A program made the position numbers and the translations under genes. This document shows, piece by piece, positions 41,778 through 51,204 of a stretch of DNA of 64,000 nucleotides. How positions within the stretch are numbered: the stretch's first letter is position 1; each line of letters begins with the position of its first letter. Source of the DNA: Microcoleus sp. FACHB-672 (GTDB taxonomy: Bacteria; Cyanobacteriota; Cyanobacteriia; Cyanobacteriales; Oscillatoriaceae). Below the pieces are notes generated by a model. The model made no database searches and was not told the origin of the DNA. It saw only the letters and a program-made list of their open reading frames with translations. Location of the stretch: the NCBI RefSeq assembly GCF_014695725.1, contig NZ_JACJOU010000033.1, positions 526,527 to 590,526 of the forward strand, in the 5' to 3' direction.

Positions 41778-43868
41778 CTACTCATTCTCTAACGGCAGGG
41801 ATGGGGGCGCTGGGGGCACGACGCGGCGCTCAACGCTGACTTTACGGCTTTCCCGCTGAGTCTGCATTTCCATTGCCACCGCTTCCACCTGAACGTCTAA
41901 ACTGCCATAGGGAACCGCTAATTCAACCGTTGCCTCTAACTCGCCCCAGATGCTGCTGGAAAATTCCGTTAACCAGTAAGGGCCATCGAGTACCGAACGC
42001 GCTTGCCGGTCTTGCAGCCAAACCTTGACATAAATGCGGGGCACAATTTCAGGCAGCCTCACAGCCACTTTAACCGGCCTGCCTGCTAGTAAATTCTCTT
42101 TAGGAACTTCTAAAACCGGCGCGGGAACCGGCTCATCTTCAGGCAACAAAGCTGGATTTGCCTCTTCAGGTGCAGGGGGGTCAATGCTTCGCAAACGCCT
42201 GAGATTAGAGGGACGTGCCGGTTCTAGCGGCTCATCATCCACCACAATCTCTCGCGCTTCCCACTCAGAAACCGTCTGAGGAGGCGATTCTGCCAATTCA
42301 ATCCCACTCTCCTCATTAGGCTCGCTTTCTTGAAAAGAAGATACCTCTGTTTTCAGCCATTCTGACAACTCCTCATCATTGGCCAAAGCATTTAGCCGTG
42401 TCCAGAAGCGTTCTGGCAACTTCAATGATTTAAAAGCCGCATCCACCGGCGATGAGGGCGCGGCGGCCCGTGGTTCTTCTACAACCGGCATTTCAGGCCG
42501 TTCAACCTCAGCCGTTTCCGCTTCTACCAGGTTGGGTAAGACTTCTAAATTGGGCTGTGTTTCCGCCGGCAGCGCTTCCTCTGGGGTTTCGCTGATTTCA
42601 GCCGGTGCCTCTACGCCTTTTTGGGTGCGGTTGATCGGCACAACCTTGCTGTTAGGCGCGTTTGGACGGGAAAAGGTCGGCAAATCTAGCGGTTTCGAGA
42701 CAGTCTTACCCGCTTCAGGTTTATGCAGCAGGGGAGGTAACACCCGATCTGTCGAAGGTTGGAACTGAACCGGCTGAGGGTTTTGCATCGTGTCCACCAG
42801 TTCTGTGAAAGACTGGTGAAGCGCTTCGACGTGGTGCTTCGGGTAAGGGTATTCCGACAGATCCACAACATCTTGGTCGGTTAATTCTTCCGAGATCGCA
42901 CCCAGCAAGTCCTCGACATCGGCTGTAATTGTAAAAGATTTCGTGTCTAGCGCCTCAGGCGTGCCATCGTAAAGACTAATTTGCCCCAAAATCAGACGAG
43001 TATCGCTCTCCACCGGAATTTTTAGTGCGTAGGCAAACGGCACCGGCGGCTGAATTTGTGGCAGTGGTTCCCGCACACTCACCACTAACTGCGAACTTTG
43101 AGGATCACGCAGCTGAATATGCACTTCTGCCGATTTTAAGGGACGCGCATCCTTAACGCCATCGGCAACATCAACGCACCCAGATACAGTCAGTGGTTGC
43201 CCCTGACGCACCATATAGGTGGTTCGGTTCAGGATTAGCTGTAGCGGTTGCCGGCTGTTCGTTGTGGCTGCCGGCTCATTGGGTAAATCCCTAGAATTGT
43301 CGGACTCTTCCTCAGAATTGTTAATAATTGCCTGCAACCTCTGTGCTGCCGGCTTCATCGGCACTAATCGCACAGGGGAAACACTCGGTTGGGTGACGGT
43401 TGGTTCTGGGGTTGCCGGCTCAACATCCTCTGTAAGCGTTGCCGGCACTTCTGGAAAATCCGCACTTTCTGACAATGCCGGCTCATTCGACTCTAGAGGC
43501 GCAGCATCTTCGGCATCAATGGGTAACACTTCCAGCTTGACAGATTGCTGCCACCTACTCCCCATCAGATCGGACATGACATCGCCGCCGGTGCATCGTA
43601 ACTCCCACAACCCCGGTTTAAGGCGCGTAAAGGGAATAACCACGACCAAGCCTTCAGCGCTAGTGCGGCGCGAACGCTTTTGAACTCGTCGTTTGGGCGG
43701 CACTTCATCGGTGCAATCATGAGTCACGCGAATTTCCACAGTCTCATTCGCACGCTCAGAACGAGCGACAACCCGATATCGGCCTTCTAAAATTTCCACA
43801 TCGGGAGATTCGAGGGGCAGCCAAGCGCGATCGCCTTCTTTTTGGATCAGAAATTCCCAGTATTCCAT
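41778..43868 (-). CDS. Large cyanobacterial protein of unknown function
   Basis: 696 residues from ATG 43868 (MEYWEFLIQKEGDRAWLPLE); ATG 43880 would add four. The first 110 residues form a compact beta-rich unit (RYRVVARSERANETVEIRVT ... FTRLKPGLWELRCTGGDVMS), presumably conserved. Long Glu/Pro/Ala-rich low-complexity segments alternate with short beta segments such as LQLILNRTTYMVRQGQPLTV SG and VKVAVRLPEIVPRIYVKVWL, which look like immunoglobulin-like or carbohydrate-binding strands. There is no signal peptide or membrane helix. The C-terminus ends VSVERRVVPPAPPSLPL. I do not recognise the family; a scaffold role is conceivable. Confidence 0.85.
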   Translation of the reverse strand: MEYWEFLIQKEGDRAWLPLESPDVEILEGRYRVVARSERANETVEIRVTHDCTDEVPPKRRVQKRSRRTSAEGLVVVIPFTRLKPGLWELRCTGGDVMSDLMGSRWQQSVKLEVLPIDAEDAAPLESNEPALSESADFPEVPATLTEDVEPATPEPTVTQPSVSPVRLVPMKPAAQRLQAIINNSEEESDNSRDLPNEPAATTNSRQPLQLILNRTTYMVRQGQPLTVSGCVDVADGVKDARPLKSAEVHIQLRDPQSSQLVVSVREPLPQIQPPVPFAYALKIPVESDTRLILGQISLYDGTPEALDTKSFTITADVEDLLGAISEELTDQDVVDLSEYPYPKHHVEALHQSFTELVDTMQNPQPVQFQPSTDRVLPPLLHKPEAGKTVSKPLDLPTFSRPNAPNSKVVPINRTQKGVEAPAEISETPEEALPAETQPNLEVLPNLVEAETAEVERPEMPVVEEPRAAAPSSPVDAAFKSLKLPERFWTRLNALANDEELSEWLKTEVSSFQESEPNEESGIELAESPPQTVSEWEAREIVVDDEPLEPARPSNLRRLRSIDPPAPEEANPALLPEDEPVPAPVLEVPKENLLAGRPVKVAVRLPEIVPRIYVKVWLQDRQARSVLDGPYWLTEFSSSIWGELEATVELAVPYGSLDVQVEAVAMEMQTQRESRKVSVERRVVPPAPPSLPLENE

Positions 43869-44378
43869 CGCTAGCAGCACGAATAGTGCACTGACAGACC
43901 AGACCTTTTTAGCCAGTTTAACCTAGTCTGGGAAAGATGCAGCAATCCGACTAACTGGGCCAAATTCCAGAATTTCTACTTCCTGTGTGGGTTGCTGGTT
44001 GTGCCGGCCCTCCGGTGGCAAAGCAGTTTGTTTAAGTTCACCAGAGGCGAAGCGATAAAGGCCGGCTGCAACACCGGCTTGTCCATCTATTTAAAAAAGT
44101 AGTACCGGCATCTTGTCGGCTATATATTTAAAATTTTCTATATTCGACATAATTTCTAGAGCAATCTCAATAATTTCTTAAAGAGTATCAGCTTAAAAAA
44201 CTTGATGTGCAAGCATCGTAACCTAGAAAAATGATAATTATTTAGGATTACCATATAGCAAAATAAAATTTTAAAACTACTTGAAAACAGCTTTAAAATA
44301 ATCGAAAAAGGCAAAAGAAATAAATTACTTCTTTTGCCTTTAACTTTTGATTTTTGGTTTAATTAGGAAAAATAGGAA
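43869..44378. other. AT-rich intergenic region with terminator
   Basis: 510 bases between two minus-strand genes. It contains the terminator at 44307-44341, and near 44150-44280 is very AT-rich. No ORF supported. Confidence 0.55.
44307..44341 (-). terminator. Rho-independent terminator of the M23 peptidase gene
   Basis: Perfect 13-bp arms aaaggcaaaagaa / ttcttttgccttt with a 9-base loop. Read on the minus strand it is followed by a T-run, and it begins 38 bases after the M23 gene's stop. Confidence 0.85.
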
Positions 44379-45371
44379 TTACCATGCTCGGTTGCTCCGT
44401 GTTTGTGAGGAATTGTAAGCATGAGAATTACCGAGATAAGCCATTGGATCGACAGCACCCTGGCCGGCTACACGGAGTTCAAAGTGCAAGTGAGGGCCAG
44501 TGCTGTAGCCGGTGCTGCCCATCTCAGAGATTTGCTGACCTTGCTGCACTCGCTGGCCGGCACGTACCCAAATCCGGTCATTGTGGGCGTAACGCGTGAT
44601 ACTTCCATCCGGATGCTGAATTTCAACTAAATTGCCATATCCGCCCTCATCCCAAGCGGCATACGTCACAACTCCTGTAGCCGCAGCAAGAATCGGCGTT
44701 CCAATCGGGCCGGCAATATCAATCCCGTTGTGCATCCGTCCCCAGCGCCAGCCATAGCCTGAACTTAACTGCCCTTGAGCCGGCCAGATATATCCCTGCA
44801 CAGGAGAGTTTGGCAAATAAGTATCTGGGGCAGAGAGGGGCGGCAATTCAGCGCCATTATTAGAGCGATAAGTTTGAACATTATCTCTCAAGCTATCAAG
44901 ACGAGAGTTTATTCTGCCGGCCTTGGTTTTGGCTTGATTCGCCGAGGCAGCAGGCGGCTGGGAATTTATGGGTACTCGGCGCACTCGCGCAGCTGGAACC
45001 CTTTGTTGGCGGCTATTTGCGGACTGTGAAGCCAACTGGGGTGCCGGTGATGAGGTTTGCGGTTCAGTCACCGGCAGTAAAATTGCCGCCCCTTCTGCTG
45101 TATGAGTAATTTGAGTGGCAGTTTCTGTGCCGATGGCAAACACTACAGTGGGTTCGGCTTGATTAATTGAGTCATACCTCGAATCAGCGGCTGTTTGTGT
45201 CTGGGTGATTCGGGTTTTAAAAGCAGAGTTCGACTTGTGGGGAGTGGCAACCTCGCTGCTTGAGTCTACCGACGTCTGGGCTGCGGCGCTCTGACTGGTG
45301 CTGGTATTGCAGATTAACTGCTGGGCGGCAAGGACAGCAAGTGTGCTAATGGCAACTAAGCGGAGATGCAT
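44379..45371 (-). CDS. M23-family (LytM-like) metallopeptidase
   Basis: 330 residues. Signal peptide at the N-terminus (LVAISTLAVLAAQQLICNTS), then a 180-residue low-complexity linker, then a C-terminal M23 domain (residues 205-315) beginning YIWPAQGQLSSGYGWRWGRM. Zinc ligands are visible: H-N-G-I-D (HxxxD) and the HLHFE of STGPHLHFEL. All three ligands and the second His are present, so it should be an active peptidoglycan endopeptidase in the periplasm rather than a degenerate activator. The GTPILAAATGVVTYA and YAHNDRIWVRAGQRV blocks are standard. Followed by a strong terminator. Confidence 0.94.
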   Translation of the reverse strand: MHLRLVAISTLAVLAAQQLICNTSTSQSAAAQTSVDSSSEVATPHKSNSAFKTRITQTQTAADSRYDSINQAEPTVVFAIGTETATQITHTAEGAAILLPVTEPQTSSPAPQLASQSANSRQQRVPAARVRRVPINSQPPAASANQAKTKAGRINSRLDSLRDNVQTYRSNNGAELPPLSAPDTYLPNSPVQGYIWPAQGQLSSGYGWRWGRMHNGIDIAGPIGTPILAAATGVVTYAAWDEGGYGNLVEIQHPDGSITRYAHNDRIWVRAGQRVQQGQQISEMGSTGYSTGPHLHFELRVAGQGAVDPMAYLGNSHAYNSSQTRSNRAW

Positions 45372-46008
45372 GAAGTTAGCTTATTGTGTGAAACAGCATT
45401 AAGAGTCAATTGAATTTGCTAGAAGAAGCGACTCGCGTTACAGGTGGAATGCTGGCGTGCTTTGAGAGAAAGAATATTTACAAGGATCAGAGCGTTTGCT
45501 AAAGTCAGTCCTTCGTTATCTGCCAGCTATTCGCTAAATTAGATGCAGCCCTTGTGTATAGTTCCACCATTGAACGTCGCACTAACTCCTAAAAAATTTA
45601 TTTGATGAAAATCTGCTCAAATGAAGCGTGCGAGCAGAGCGCTGGGGGATTGAAGGTTTTTCAAGTTCAAATCTTTGGGTCATAGTAGGCTCCTGATAGT
45701 TGACTGTGATTGCCCCCGCAAAACCCTTGGGGGCAGCACACTCTTTTCATTCACAGTTGCCAAAGATGGTTCCGGGCATAATTTTAAGCCGCTCACATAA
45801 TAAATCTTGTAAAGATAATTTTTTATTTTTAAGCTCACGCCTGGAACCCAATACTCATCGGCTCAAGAGTTGGTTTACAGCGACAGCATGGTTTTTGCCG
45901 GCAAAGAAAAAGATCAGTAGCTTCACGGATAAATTATCTATATAATTCAGCAAACCCAATTATTCGTGAGCCTTTGCGGTTGCACGCAACGGCGATAAGG
46001 AACACTAT
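45372..46008. other. 640-base gap upstream of the phytochelatin-synthase-like gene
   Basis: No supported gene; an 81-codon ORF at 45700-45945 has no protein-like features. A perfect TATAAT (45941-45946) about 60 bases before the next gene, and AAGGA before its ATG, are the only signals I can name. Confidence 0.5.
45918..45946 (+). promoter_or_regulatory. Possible sigma-70 promoter of the phytochelatin-synthase-like gene
   Basis: Perfect -10 TATAAT at 45941-45946. The 17-base-upstream hexamer (tagctt, 45918-45923) matches a -35 poorly, so this may be an extended or activated promoter. Confidence 0.35.
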
Positions 46009-46758
46009 ATGAAGCCCAGTGCGAACAAGATTGATAGATTGAAGTTCATCCGCCAACCGCTACAAGCATTTATTCTGGGGCTTTGCCTCACCGGCGGCGG
46101 CGCACTTGCCCAAACGTTGCCGGTGCCCAGTAACTTGATTAACCTCAACTCCGCAGAGGGAGAAAAGTTGCTAATGGACAGCAAAGCCCGACAGGACTAT
46201 TGGCCATTAAGCGTGCAGTTTGTCACCCAAGATAACTTGGCTTACTGCGGCGTTGCCAGCAGCGTCATGGTGCTGAATGCTTTATCTGTGCCGGCACCGG
46301 AGGCCCCTGAATTTGGCTCTTTCCGGATGTTTACCCAAAACAACTTTTTTAACGAACAAACCCGGAAAGTAGTTACGCCTGAAGTTGTCTCCCGTCAGGG
46401 TATGACGCTGGGGCAGTTGGGACAGTTGTTAGAAAGCTATCCCGTCACAGCACAGACTCACTACACCAGCGATAGCAGTTTGGAGGAGTTTCGCACTCAA
46501 GCTGTGAAAAATTTACAAGAACCCGGAAATTTTGTTTTAGTTAACTACTTACGAAGTGATATTGGGCAAGAAAAAGGGGGGCATATTTCTCCTCTAGCAG
46601 CTTATAACGAACAGAGTGATCGCTTTTTAATTTTGGATGTGTCGCGTTACAAATATCCGCCGGTGTGGGTGACAACCGCTGAACTTTGGAAGGCAATGAA
46701 TACGACAGATTCGGATTCAGGTAAAACGCGAGGCTTTCTATTAGTGAGTCCTCAGTAA
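46009..46758 (+). CDS. Prokaryotic phytochelatin-synthase-like peptidase
   Basis: 249 residues. An N-terminal signal-like helix (AFILGLCLTGGGALAQ) suggests export to the periplasm. The rest is the papain-like catalytic domain of phytochelatin synthase, without the plant C-terminal sensor half. The catalytic triad is visible as Cys80 (NLAYCGVASSVMVLNAL), His192 (KGGHISPLAAY) and Asp210 (LILDVSRYKYPPVW), with spacing matching Nostoc Alr0975. Such bacterial half-proteins mainly hydrolyse glutathione to gamma-glutamylcysteine and make phytochelatins poorly. A metal-stress or glutathione-turnover role is likely. A palindrome cacagataa / ttatctgtg (46821-46839) follows the gene. Confidence 0.94.
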   Translation: MKPSANKIDRLKFIRQPLQAFILGLCLTGGGALAQTLPVPSNLINLNSAEGEKLLMDSKARQDYWPLSVQFVTQDNLAYCGVASSVMVLNALSVPAPEAPEFGSFRMFTQNNFFNEQTRKVVTPEVVSRQGMTLGQLGQLLESYPVTAQTHYTSDSSLEEFRTQAVKNLQEPGNFVLVNYLRSDIGQEKGGHISPLAAYNEQSDRFLILDVSRYKYPPVWVTTAELWKAMNTTDSDSGKTRGFLLVSPQ

Positions 46759-46901
46759 ATAATTTGTTGATAATTTTCCAGCAAAAATCCGCCCCATCTG
46801 AATTTAAACCCACAGATTAACACAGATAAATTATCTGTGGGGCGGACATTTCATTGTGTTTAAGATTTATCCTTTAAAAGCGATTAATATAGTTTTTCAA
46901 T

Positions 46902-47528
46902 ATGTTCGCAACTGCTGAATTGCGCTGGTTTTATCAGGGAATACTGCCGAACGAAATGATAAAGTGGTTCCAATCTGGGGGTGCCGGCGAAGAATTGAAA
47001 GCGCCAGAAGAACGTGAGGATTTATATTTGTATGCTGCTGGTTATGAGTATTTAAATATCAAACTTAGAGAGGAGCGTTTGGAAGTTAAATGGCGGCAAG
47101 CAGAATTAGGTGAGTTGAGTTTTAGAAATGCGGGGAAAGGTAAGGCTGAAAAATGGTTGAAGTGGATTTGCGGTTCGCCACCGGCACAGAGTTTGATAGC
47201 CACAATTCCGATTGAAACTCGCGAGTGGGTGAGGGTGAAAAAAAGCCGAACGCAGCGTCAGTTTCAAGTTTTATCGGATGAATCTATAATTTCAGTGCCG
47301 GTGGATGCAGACATCAACCAAGGCTGCACGGTTGAACTCACTCAGTTGATCGTTAAGGGTGAGGCGTGGTGGAGTCTGGCTTTTGAAGCGTTTGGAGAAG
47401 ACGAAAACCTGATCGCTACCCTGCATAAAGTGGTTGAGTGGGTGGCTAAATCTTATAGTGGGCTGTCGGTTCAAGCTGCCAGTTCTTCTGGCTATCCCAA
47501 ATGGCTTTCAATGACGGTTAATCGTTAG
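46902..47528 (+). CDS. Conserved hypothetical protein, possibly CYTH-like
   Basis: 208 residues without signal or membrane segment. Sequence alternates charged beta strands: TAELRWFYQGILP, NIKLREERLEVKWRQAEL, WVRVKKSRTQRQFQVLS, CTVELTQLIVKGEAWWSLAF EAFG. The pattern of a strand with E/R residues at the N-terminus and several ExK-type strands later resembles CYTH/TTM proteins, which bind triphosphates in a beta tunnel. The strict ExExK signature is absent, however, so this is a fold guess. Terminated by a strong hairpin. Function not known. Confidence 0.8.
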   Translation: MFATAELRWFYQGILPNEMIKWFQSGGAGEELKAPEEREDLYLYAAGYEYLNIKLREERLEVKWRQAELGELSFRNAGKGKAEKWLKWICGSPPAQSLIATIPIETREWVRVKKSRTQRQFQVLSDESIISVPVDADINQGCTVELTQLIVKGEAWWSLAFEAFGEDENLIATLHKVVEWVAKSYSGLSVQAASSSGYPKWLSMTVNR

Positions 47529-47550
47529 TGCAACTCAATAAAAAATTATA

Positions 47551-47598
47551 AAGCCAATTTCCCCCATTTCTTCATGAGAAAATGGGGGAGATTGGCTT
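47551..47598 (+). terminator. Long terminator hairpin
   Basis: aagccaatttcccccattt / aaatgggggagattggctt with one mismatch and a small bulge, 23 bases after the stop codon of the preceding gene. A long GC-cored stem without much T-tract; likely terminator or stability element. Confidence 0.7.
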
Positions 47599-47893
47599 AA
47601 GACTTATTTAAAGCTGATATTAACTGATCTGCTGATCGCAGACCTCAAAACCTTAAACAGCTAAGGTATTTTAGACAGGTAAAGAAATAACTTGCCAAAA
47701 AGGTATTGGGCCGGCTAAAAGGCGAGCCTTGCCTCTTGGGATCTACCGAAAAAGTAGTTTTATGGAGGAGCGCTCTTTAAAAAAGGAAGGACTTACGCAT
47801 TTTTTGAGAGTAGATACTACAGATTGAATTTCACTGAAGTGCTAAATTCAACCGGCAGCCGATGAAAGTTAGGCTGCGTAAGTCCACAATGAC

Positions 47894-48196
47894 TTAGCGA
47901 TAGTCAGAACGCGCCACATCCGGGTCACGCTCGGTGGTGTAGGTACGGGCAGGTTCTTGGCGCTTACGAGCCAAACCGGCTAAACCAGCAAGACCTAACA
48001 AACCTAACCAACCCCAGTCAAAGTCGCGGTCAGATTCGGTAGTATTAACGTCTTGAGTGGGAGCTGTGTAAGTCGTATCGGGAGAAGTTGTCGTTGTATT
48101 AGTTTGAGCAGAGGCGGGTAGAACCGCAGGCACAAAGGCTAAGCTAGCAGCAATAACGCCGGCTTTTAGGGCTTGGGAAACTTTTGAACTGTTCAT
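47894..48196 (-). CDS. WGxxGxxG-type cyanobacterial surface protein
   Basis: 100 residues from ATG 48196 (MNSSKVSQALKAGVIAASLA), supported by a GGAG ribosome site. The ORF is open for 16 more codons but those do not look like protein. Signal peptide ending PASA, then a Thr-rich linker (TNTTTTSPDTTYTAPTQDVN), then the C-terminal sorting-like tail DFDWGWLGLLGLAGLAGLAR KRQ. That tail is the WGxxGxxG motif: Trp-Gly, a hydrophobic helix and basic residues, read as a cell-surface sorting signal. The last 20 residues extend beyond the basic stop, a little longer than usual. Role in the envelope unknown. Confidence 0.88.
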   Translation of the reverse strand: MNSSKVSQALKAGVIAASLAFVPAVLPASAQTNTTTTSPDTTYTAPTQDVNTTESDRDFDWGWLGLLGLAGLAGLARKRQEPARTYTTERDPDVARSDYR

Positions 48197-49123
48197 AAAT
48201 TTAACTCCACTGAATCTCTTGAATCTCTTAACTAAATGTATCAATTGCCTTTAAAAAAGAAATCAATCTACAGATAGAAACGCCCTCTCCTCCCATTGCA
48301 GGGTTAAACACTCAAAAAAAGTTTGCTCTCAACTCTAAATTGCGAACGTGAGCAGGTTTAGGATTTGTGGGGAAACCCTTAATCAGCAAGGCTTTCAAAC
48401 TTTATTTTTTTAGAATTTCCTTTTAATTAATCCCACTGAACTCAGAACGGATGAGACTGCTGGGCCACATCGGCTGGTTTTGCTCTCACTCCCCAGAAGG
48501 ATAGCGGCAAAAGATATCTGACAAATGAGCCGGTACACTTACTCCAAATGCTGGCTATATATTAACCAGACTCAGCATTTGCAAAGACTATTGCTAGGCA
48601 AAACCGGCCCGCTTTATCAGGGCAGATACTTTGGTTTGCAGTTCTGTAAAAGCCGGCCCTTACAAATAAGCACAATGTCACACCTGTAGCTGTAGCGTCT
48701 GAACCTGCCAGTAGTACAACCAAGGTATATCAGCCAAGTTCGGCTTACAGGGCCGCCAATTGCTTCATAAACCCGCCTTTATTAATTACTCACAGGGATA
48801 ATGACTTGCCCTTAAAAGGCTTGTCACAGCCCAGCTAAACAGCGGGAAATCACCATAACCCGCAAATCCCGCATTATTATAATTAAATCTTATGTATTAG
48901 TCGCTACTGAGCAAGACTGCCGGCGGCCACACCCGCACCTAAAGCCGGGAGGATAGAAAGGTACACTCAGGAGTTCTTAGCCCTTTCTACGCAACGCTTT
49001 GAAAATTTTGGGCTTTGACACGTTCAAAAATTCCAACTTTCAATTCTCCTCATGTAAGTTTTTGCCTATATCCCATAAGAAATACTAAAATGATAGGTAA
49101 ATCTACAGAGCTTGGAATGCGTT
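48197..49123. other. 900-base gap upstream of the LuxR-type gene
   Basis: No protein gene supported. It includes leader and promoter of the WGxxGxxG gene near 48200-48420, a stem gcggga / tcccgc at about 48840-48871, and the promoter at 49062-49091. Its size and CCGGC words leave room for an untranslated RNA, but nothing specific can be named. Confidence 0.45.
49062..49091 (+). promoter_or_regulatory. Sigma-70-type promoter of the LuxR-type regulator
   Basis: -35 ttgcct (49062-49067), 18-base spacer, -10 taaaat (49086-49091), about 33 bases before the ATG at 49124. Confidence 0.5.
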
Positions 49124-49414
49124 ATGGCTGGCGTCGAGTCTCAGAACCATGCGTCCCTTTCCCTCAGAGAGTTGCAAGTTGTTGAATTGGTAGCTGCGGG
49201 CTTGACAAACCAAGAGATTGCCGAGCAGCTAGAAATCAGCAAACGCACGGTTGATAATCATATCAGCAATATCTTGACCAAAACGGCGACTCATAACCGT
49301 GTGGCCTTGGTGCGGTGGGCTTTGCAATCGGGAAAGGTTTGTATTAATGAAGTCAACTGTTGCATAATTCCGCTGCCTAGCACTCATAATGAGGTGGTTG
49401 TGGAGCAAGAGTGA
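49124..49414 (+). CDS. LuxR-type helix-turn-helix regulator, single domain
   Basis: 96 residues from ATG 49124; a TTG at 49112 is also possible. Nearly the whole protein is a GerE/LuxR DNA-binding domain: LSLRELQVVELVAAGLTNQE then IAEQLEISKRTVDNHISNIL and VALVRWALQSGK. There is no receiver or ligand domain, so it is like GerE or the small cyanobacterial LuxR-type regulators (for example PedR and similar). It should act as a transcription factor responding to a separate signal. The short C-terminal tail holds two adjacent Cys (VNCCIIPLP), possibly redox sensitive. The next gene starts 12 bases later. Confidence 0.92.
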   Translation: MAGVESQNHASLSLRELQVVELVAAGLTNQEIAEQLEISKRTVDNHISNILTKTATHNRVALVRWALQSGKVCINEVNCCIIPLPSTHNEVVVEQE

Positions 49415-49426
49415 TCAGTTTGTAGG

Positions 49427-49723
49427 ATGAGCGAGCAAACACTGCAGACCGCTGGGGAAAAACATCTGCGGTACGAAGTCCAATGGCCGCGACTGCCTTT
49501 AGCCGTGTACCGGGAAATCGCGGCGCATTTGCGTCAAGTCGCCGGCGTGGAAACAGGTTTGACGCCCCAACAGTCCCAGCAGTTTGATTACAGTCAAAGT
49601 CAAGTTGGGAGCTTGTGGATTCACTACGCCGAAAATGTTGATTCAGCAGATCGTCAACAGGTGGATCGGATTTTAGCTTACTATAGCAATCGCTATGGAG
49701 CTTTGGAAGTGAATAGGCACTGA
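49427..49723 (+). CDS. Conserved hypothetical protein
   Basis: 98 residues, 12 bases after the LuxR-type gene, so probably co-transcribed. Sequence: LRYEVQWPRLPLAVYREIAA, HLRQVAGVETGLTPQQSQQF, then SLWIHYAENVDSADRQQVDR. Compact mixed alpha/beta and soluble; no signal or membrane helix. Seems a typical uncharacterised cyanobacterial small protein. Function not known. Confidence 0.82.
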   Translation: MSEQTLQTAGEKHLRYEVQWPRLPLAVYREIAAHLRQVAGVETGLTPQQSQQFDYSQSQVGSLWIHYAENVDSADRQQVDRILAYYSNRYGALEVNRH

Positions 49724-49741
49724 GAACTGAGAAATTTACCC

Positions 49742-49769
49742 AGGACTGAGAACTCAGGACTGAGAACTC
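49742..49769 (+). repeat. Short tandem repeat, 14-bp unit
   Basis: aggactgagaactc occurs twice head-to-tail (49742-49755 and 49756-49769), with a partial copy at about 49718. Non-coding; in the leader of hisS. Confidence 0.8.
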
Positions 49770-49835
49770 AGGAGTAACGTTTGGCTGTTCACTTCTTTGG
49801 CTGACTTTTGACTTTTGACATTTTACTTTTAAGTA

Positions 49836-51113
49836 ATGGGCGCAATTCAAGCATTAAGGGGAACGCGGGACATCCTGCCCGAAGAAATCGGCTATTGGCA
49901 GCGGGTCGAATTTGTGGCGCGAAAAATTTTGAATAACGCCGCTTATCGGGAAATTCGCACTCCCATTTTTGAGGATACAGCGCTGTTTGAGCGGGGAATA
50001 GGGGAAGCCACAGATGTTGTGGGGAAGGAAATGTACACCTTCAACGACAAGGCGACTCCCCCCCGTTCCATTACCCTGCGTCCCGAAGGAACTGCTGGAG
50101 TGGTGCGGGCTTTTATCCAAAACAGTCTTTACGCCCAAGGCGGCGTTCAGCGTCTTTGGTACACCGGCCCGATGTTTCGCTACGAAAACCCACAAGCAGG
50201 CCGGCAGCGGCAATTTCATCAGATTGGGGTGGAGGTGTTAGGCAGCGCTGATTCCAGGGCAGATGCAGAGGTTATCGCGCTGGCAACTGACATTTTGCAA
50301 ACGCTGGGACTGAAGAATCTGCGCCTATCCCTTAACTCGGTAGGAAATCCAGAAGATCGGCAGCGCTATCGGCAAGCTTTAATCGACTATTTAACACCCT
50401 TCAAAGACGCGTTAGATCCGGATTCCCAAGATCGGCTGACTCGTAATCCTCTGCGAATTCTAGATAGTAAGGTGGAACGCACCCAGCAAATTGCCACGGA
50501 TGCGCCCAGTATTTTGGATTATCTCAGCGATGAATCGCGCCGGCACTTCGATCAGGTGCGGCAATTATTAGGCGATTTGGGAATTGCTTACGAACTCAAT
50601 CCCCGGCTGGTGCGGGGCTTAGATTATTACACCCACACGGCATTTGAAATTCAGTCAGATGATTTAGGTGCTCAAGCCACAGTCTGCGGTGGTGGGCGCT
50701 ATGATGGCTTGGTGGCCGAATTGGGTGGGCCACAAACACCGGCTGTTGGCTGGGCAATCGGCATGGAACGCTTGATTATCCTGCTACAACAGTTGCAAAC
50801 GCAGGCGACACCGGCACTCGATTTTTATCTGGTTTCCAGAGGCGAACACGCAGAAGCACAAGCCTTAATACTCGCTCAAAAGCTACGCGGTGCCGGCTTT
50901 AGCGTGGAATTAGACTTAAGCGGCAGTGCGTTTGGCAAGCAATTTAAACGGGCCGATCGCAGTGGGGCGAAGGCTTGTTTGGTGTTAGGCGATGCAGAGG
51001 CTGAGAGTCAGACTGTGCAGCTTAAGTGGTTGGCAACAGGAGAGCAAAGTTCTCTCCCGCAAAGTGATTTACTAGAAAAAACAGAGGAGTGGCGCTGCCG
51101 GCTGGAGGGGTAA
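49836..51113 (+). CDS. hisS: Histidyl-tRNA synthetase
   Basis: Class II aminoacyl-tRNA synthetase charging tRNA-His in the cytoplasm. 425 residues, the usual length. Motif 1 is in the N-terminal [20 protein letters not shown]. Motif 2 is [20 protein letters not shown] with [20 protein letters not shown]. The HisRS-specific block is [15 protein letters not shown], followed by the motif 3 glycines and [11 protein letters not shown]. The C-terminal anticodon-binding domain (from about residue 325) carries [20 protein letters not shown] and [20 protein letters not shown]. All expected landmarks are intact. Confidence 0.97.
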   Translation: MGAIQALRGTRDILPEEIGYWQRVEFVARKILNNAAYREIRTPIFEDTALFERGIGEATDVVGKEMYTFNDKATPPRSITLRPEGTAGVVRAFIQNSLYAQGGVQRLWYTGPMFRYENPQAGRQRQFHQIGVEVLGSADSRADAEVIALATDILQTLGLKNLRLSLNSVGNPEDRQRYRQALIDYLTPFKDALDPDSQDRLTRNPLRILDSKVERTQQIATDAPSILDYLSDESRRHFDQVRQLLGDLGIAYELNPRLVRGLDYYTHTAFEIQSDDLGAQATVCGGGRYDGLVAELGGPQTPAVGWAIGMERLIILLQQLQTQATPALDFYLVSRGEHAEAQALILAQKLRGAGFSVELDLSGSAFGKQFKRADRSGAKACLVLGDAEAESQTVQLKWLATGEQSSLPQSDLLEKTEEWRCRLEG

Positions 51114-51204
51114 AAGCGCCGATTTCAGGTGGTGTGGGGCTACATCGTCAGGCCGGCAATAGGGATTATTTCAGCCCCATGCCCAATGCCCCATGCCCCG
51201 CCCT

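Noticed and set aside
45700..45945. 81-codon plus-strand ORF
   Set aside because: Composition not protein-like, no ribosome site, overlaps the putative promoter.
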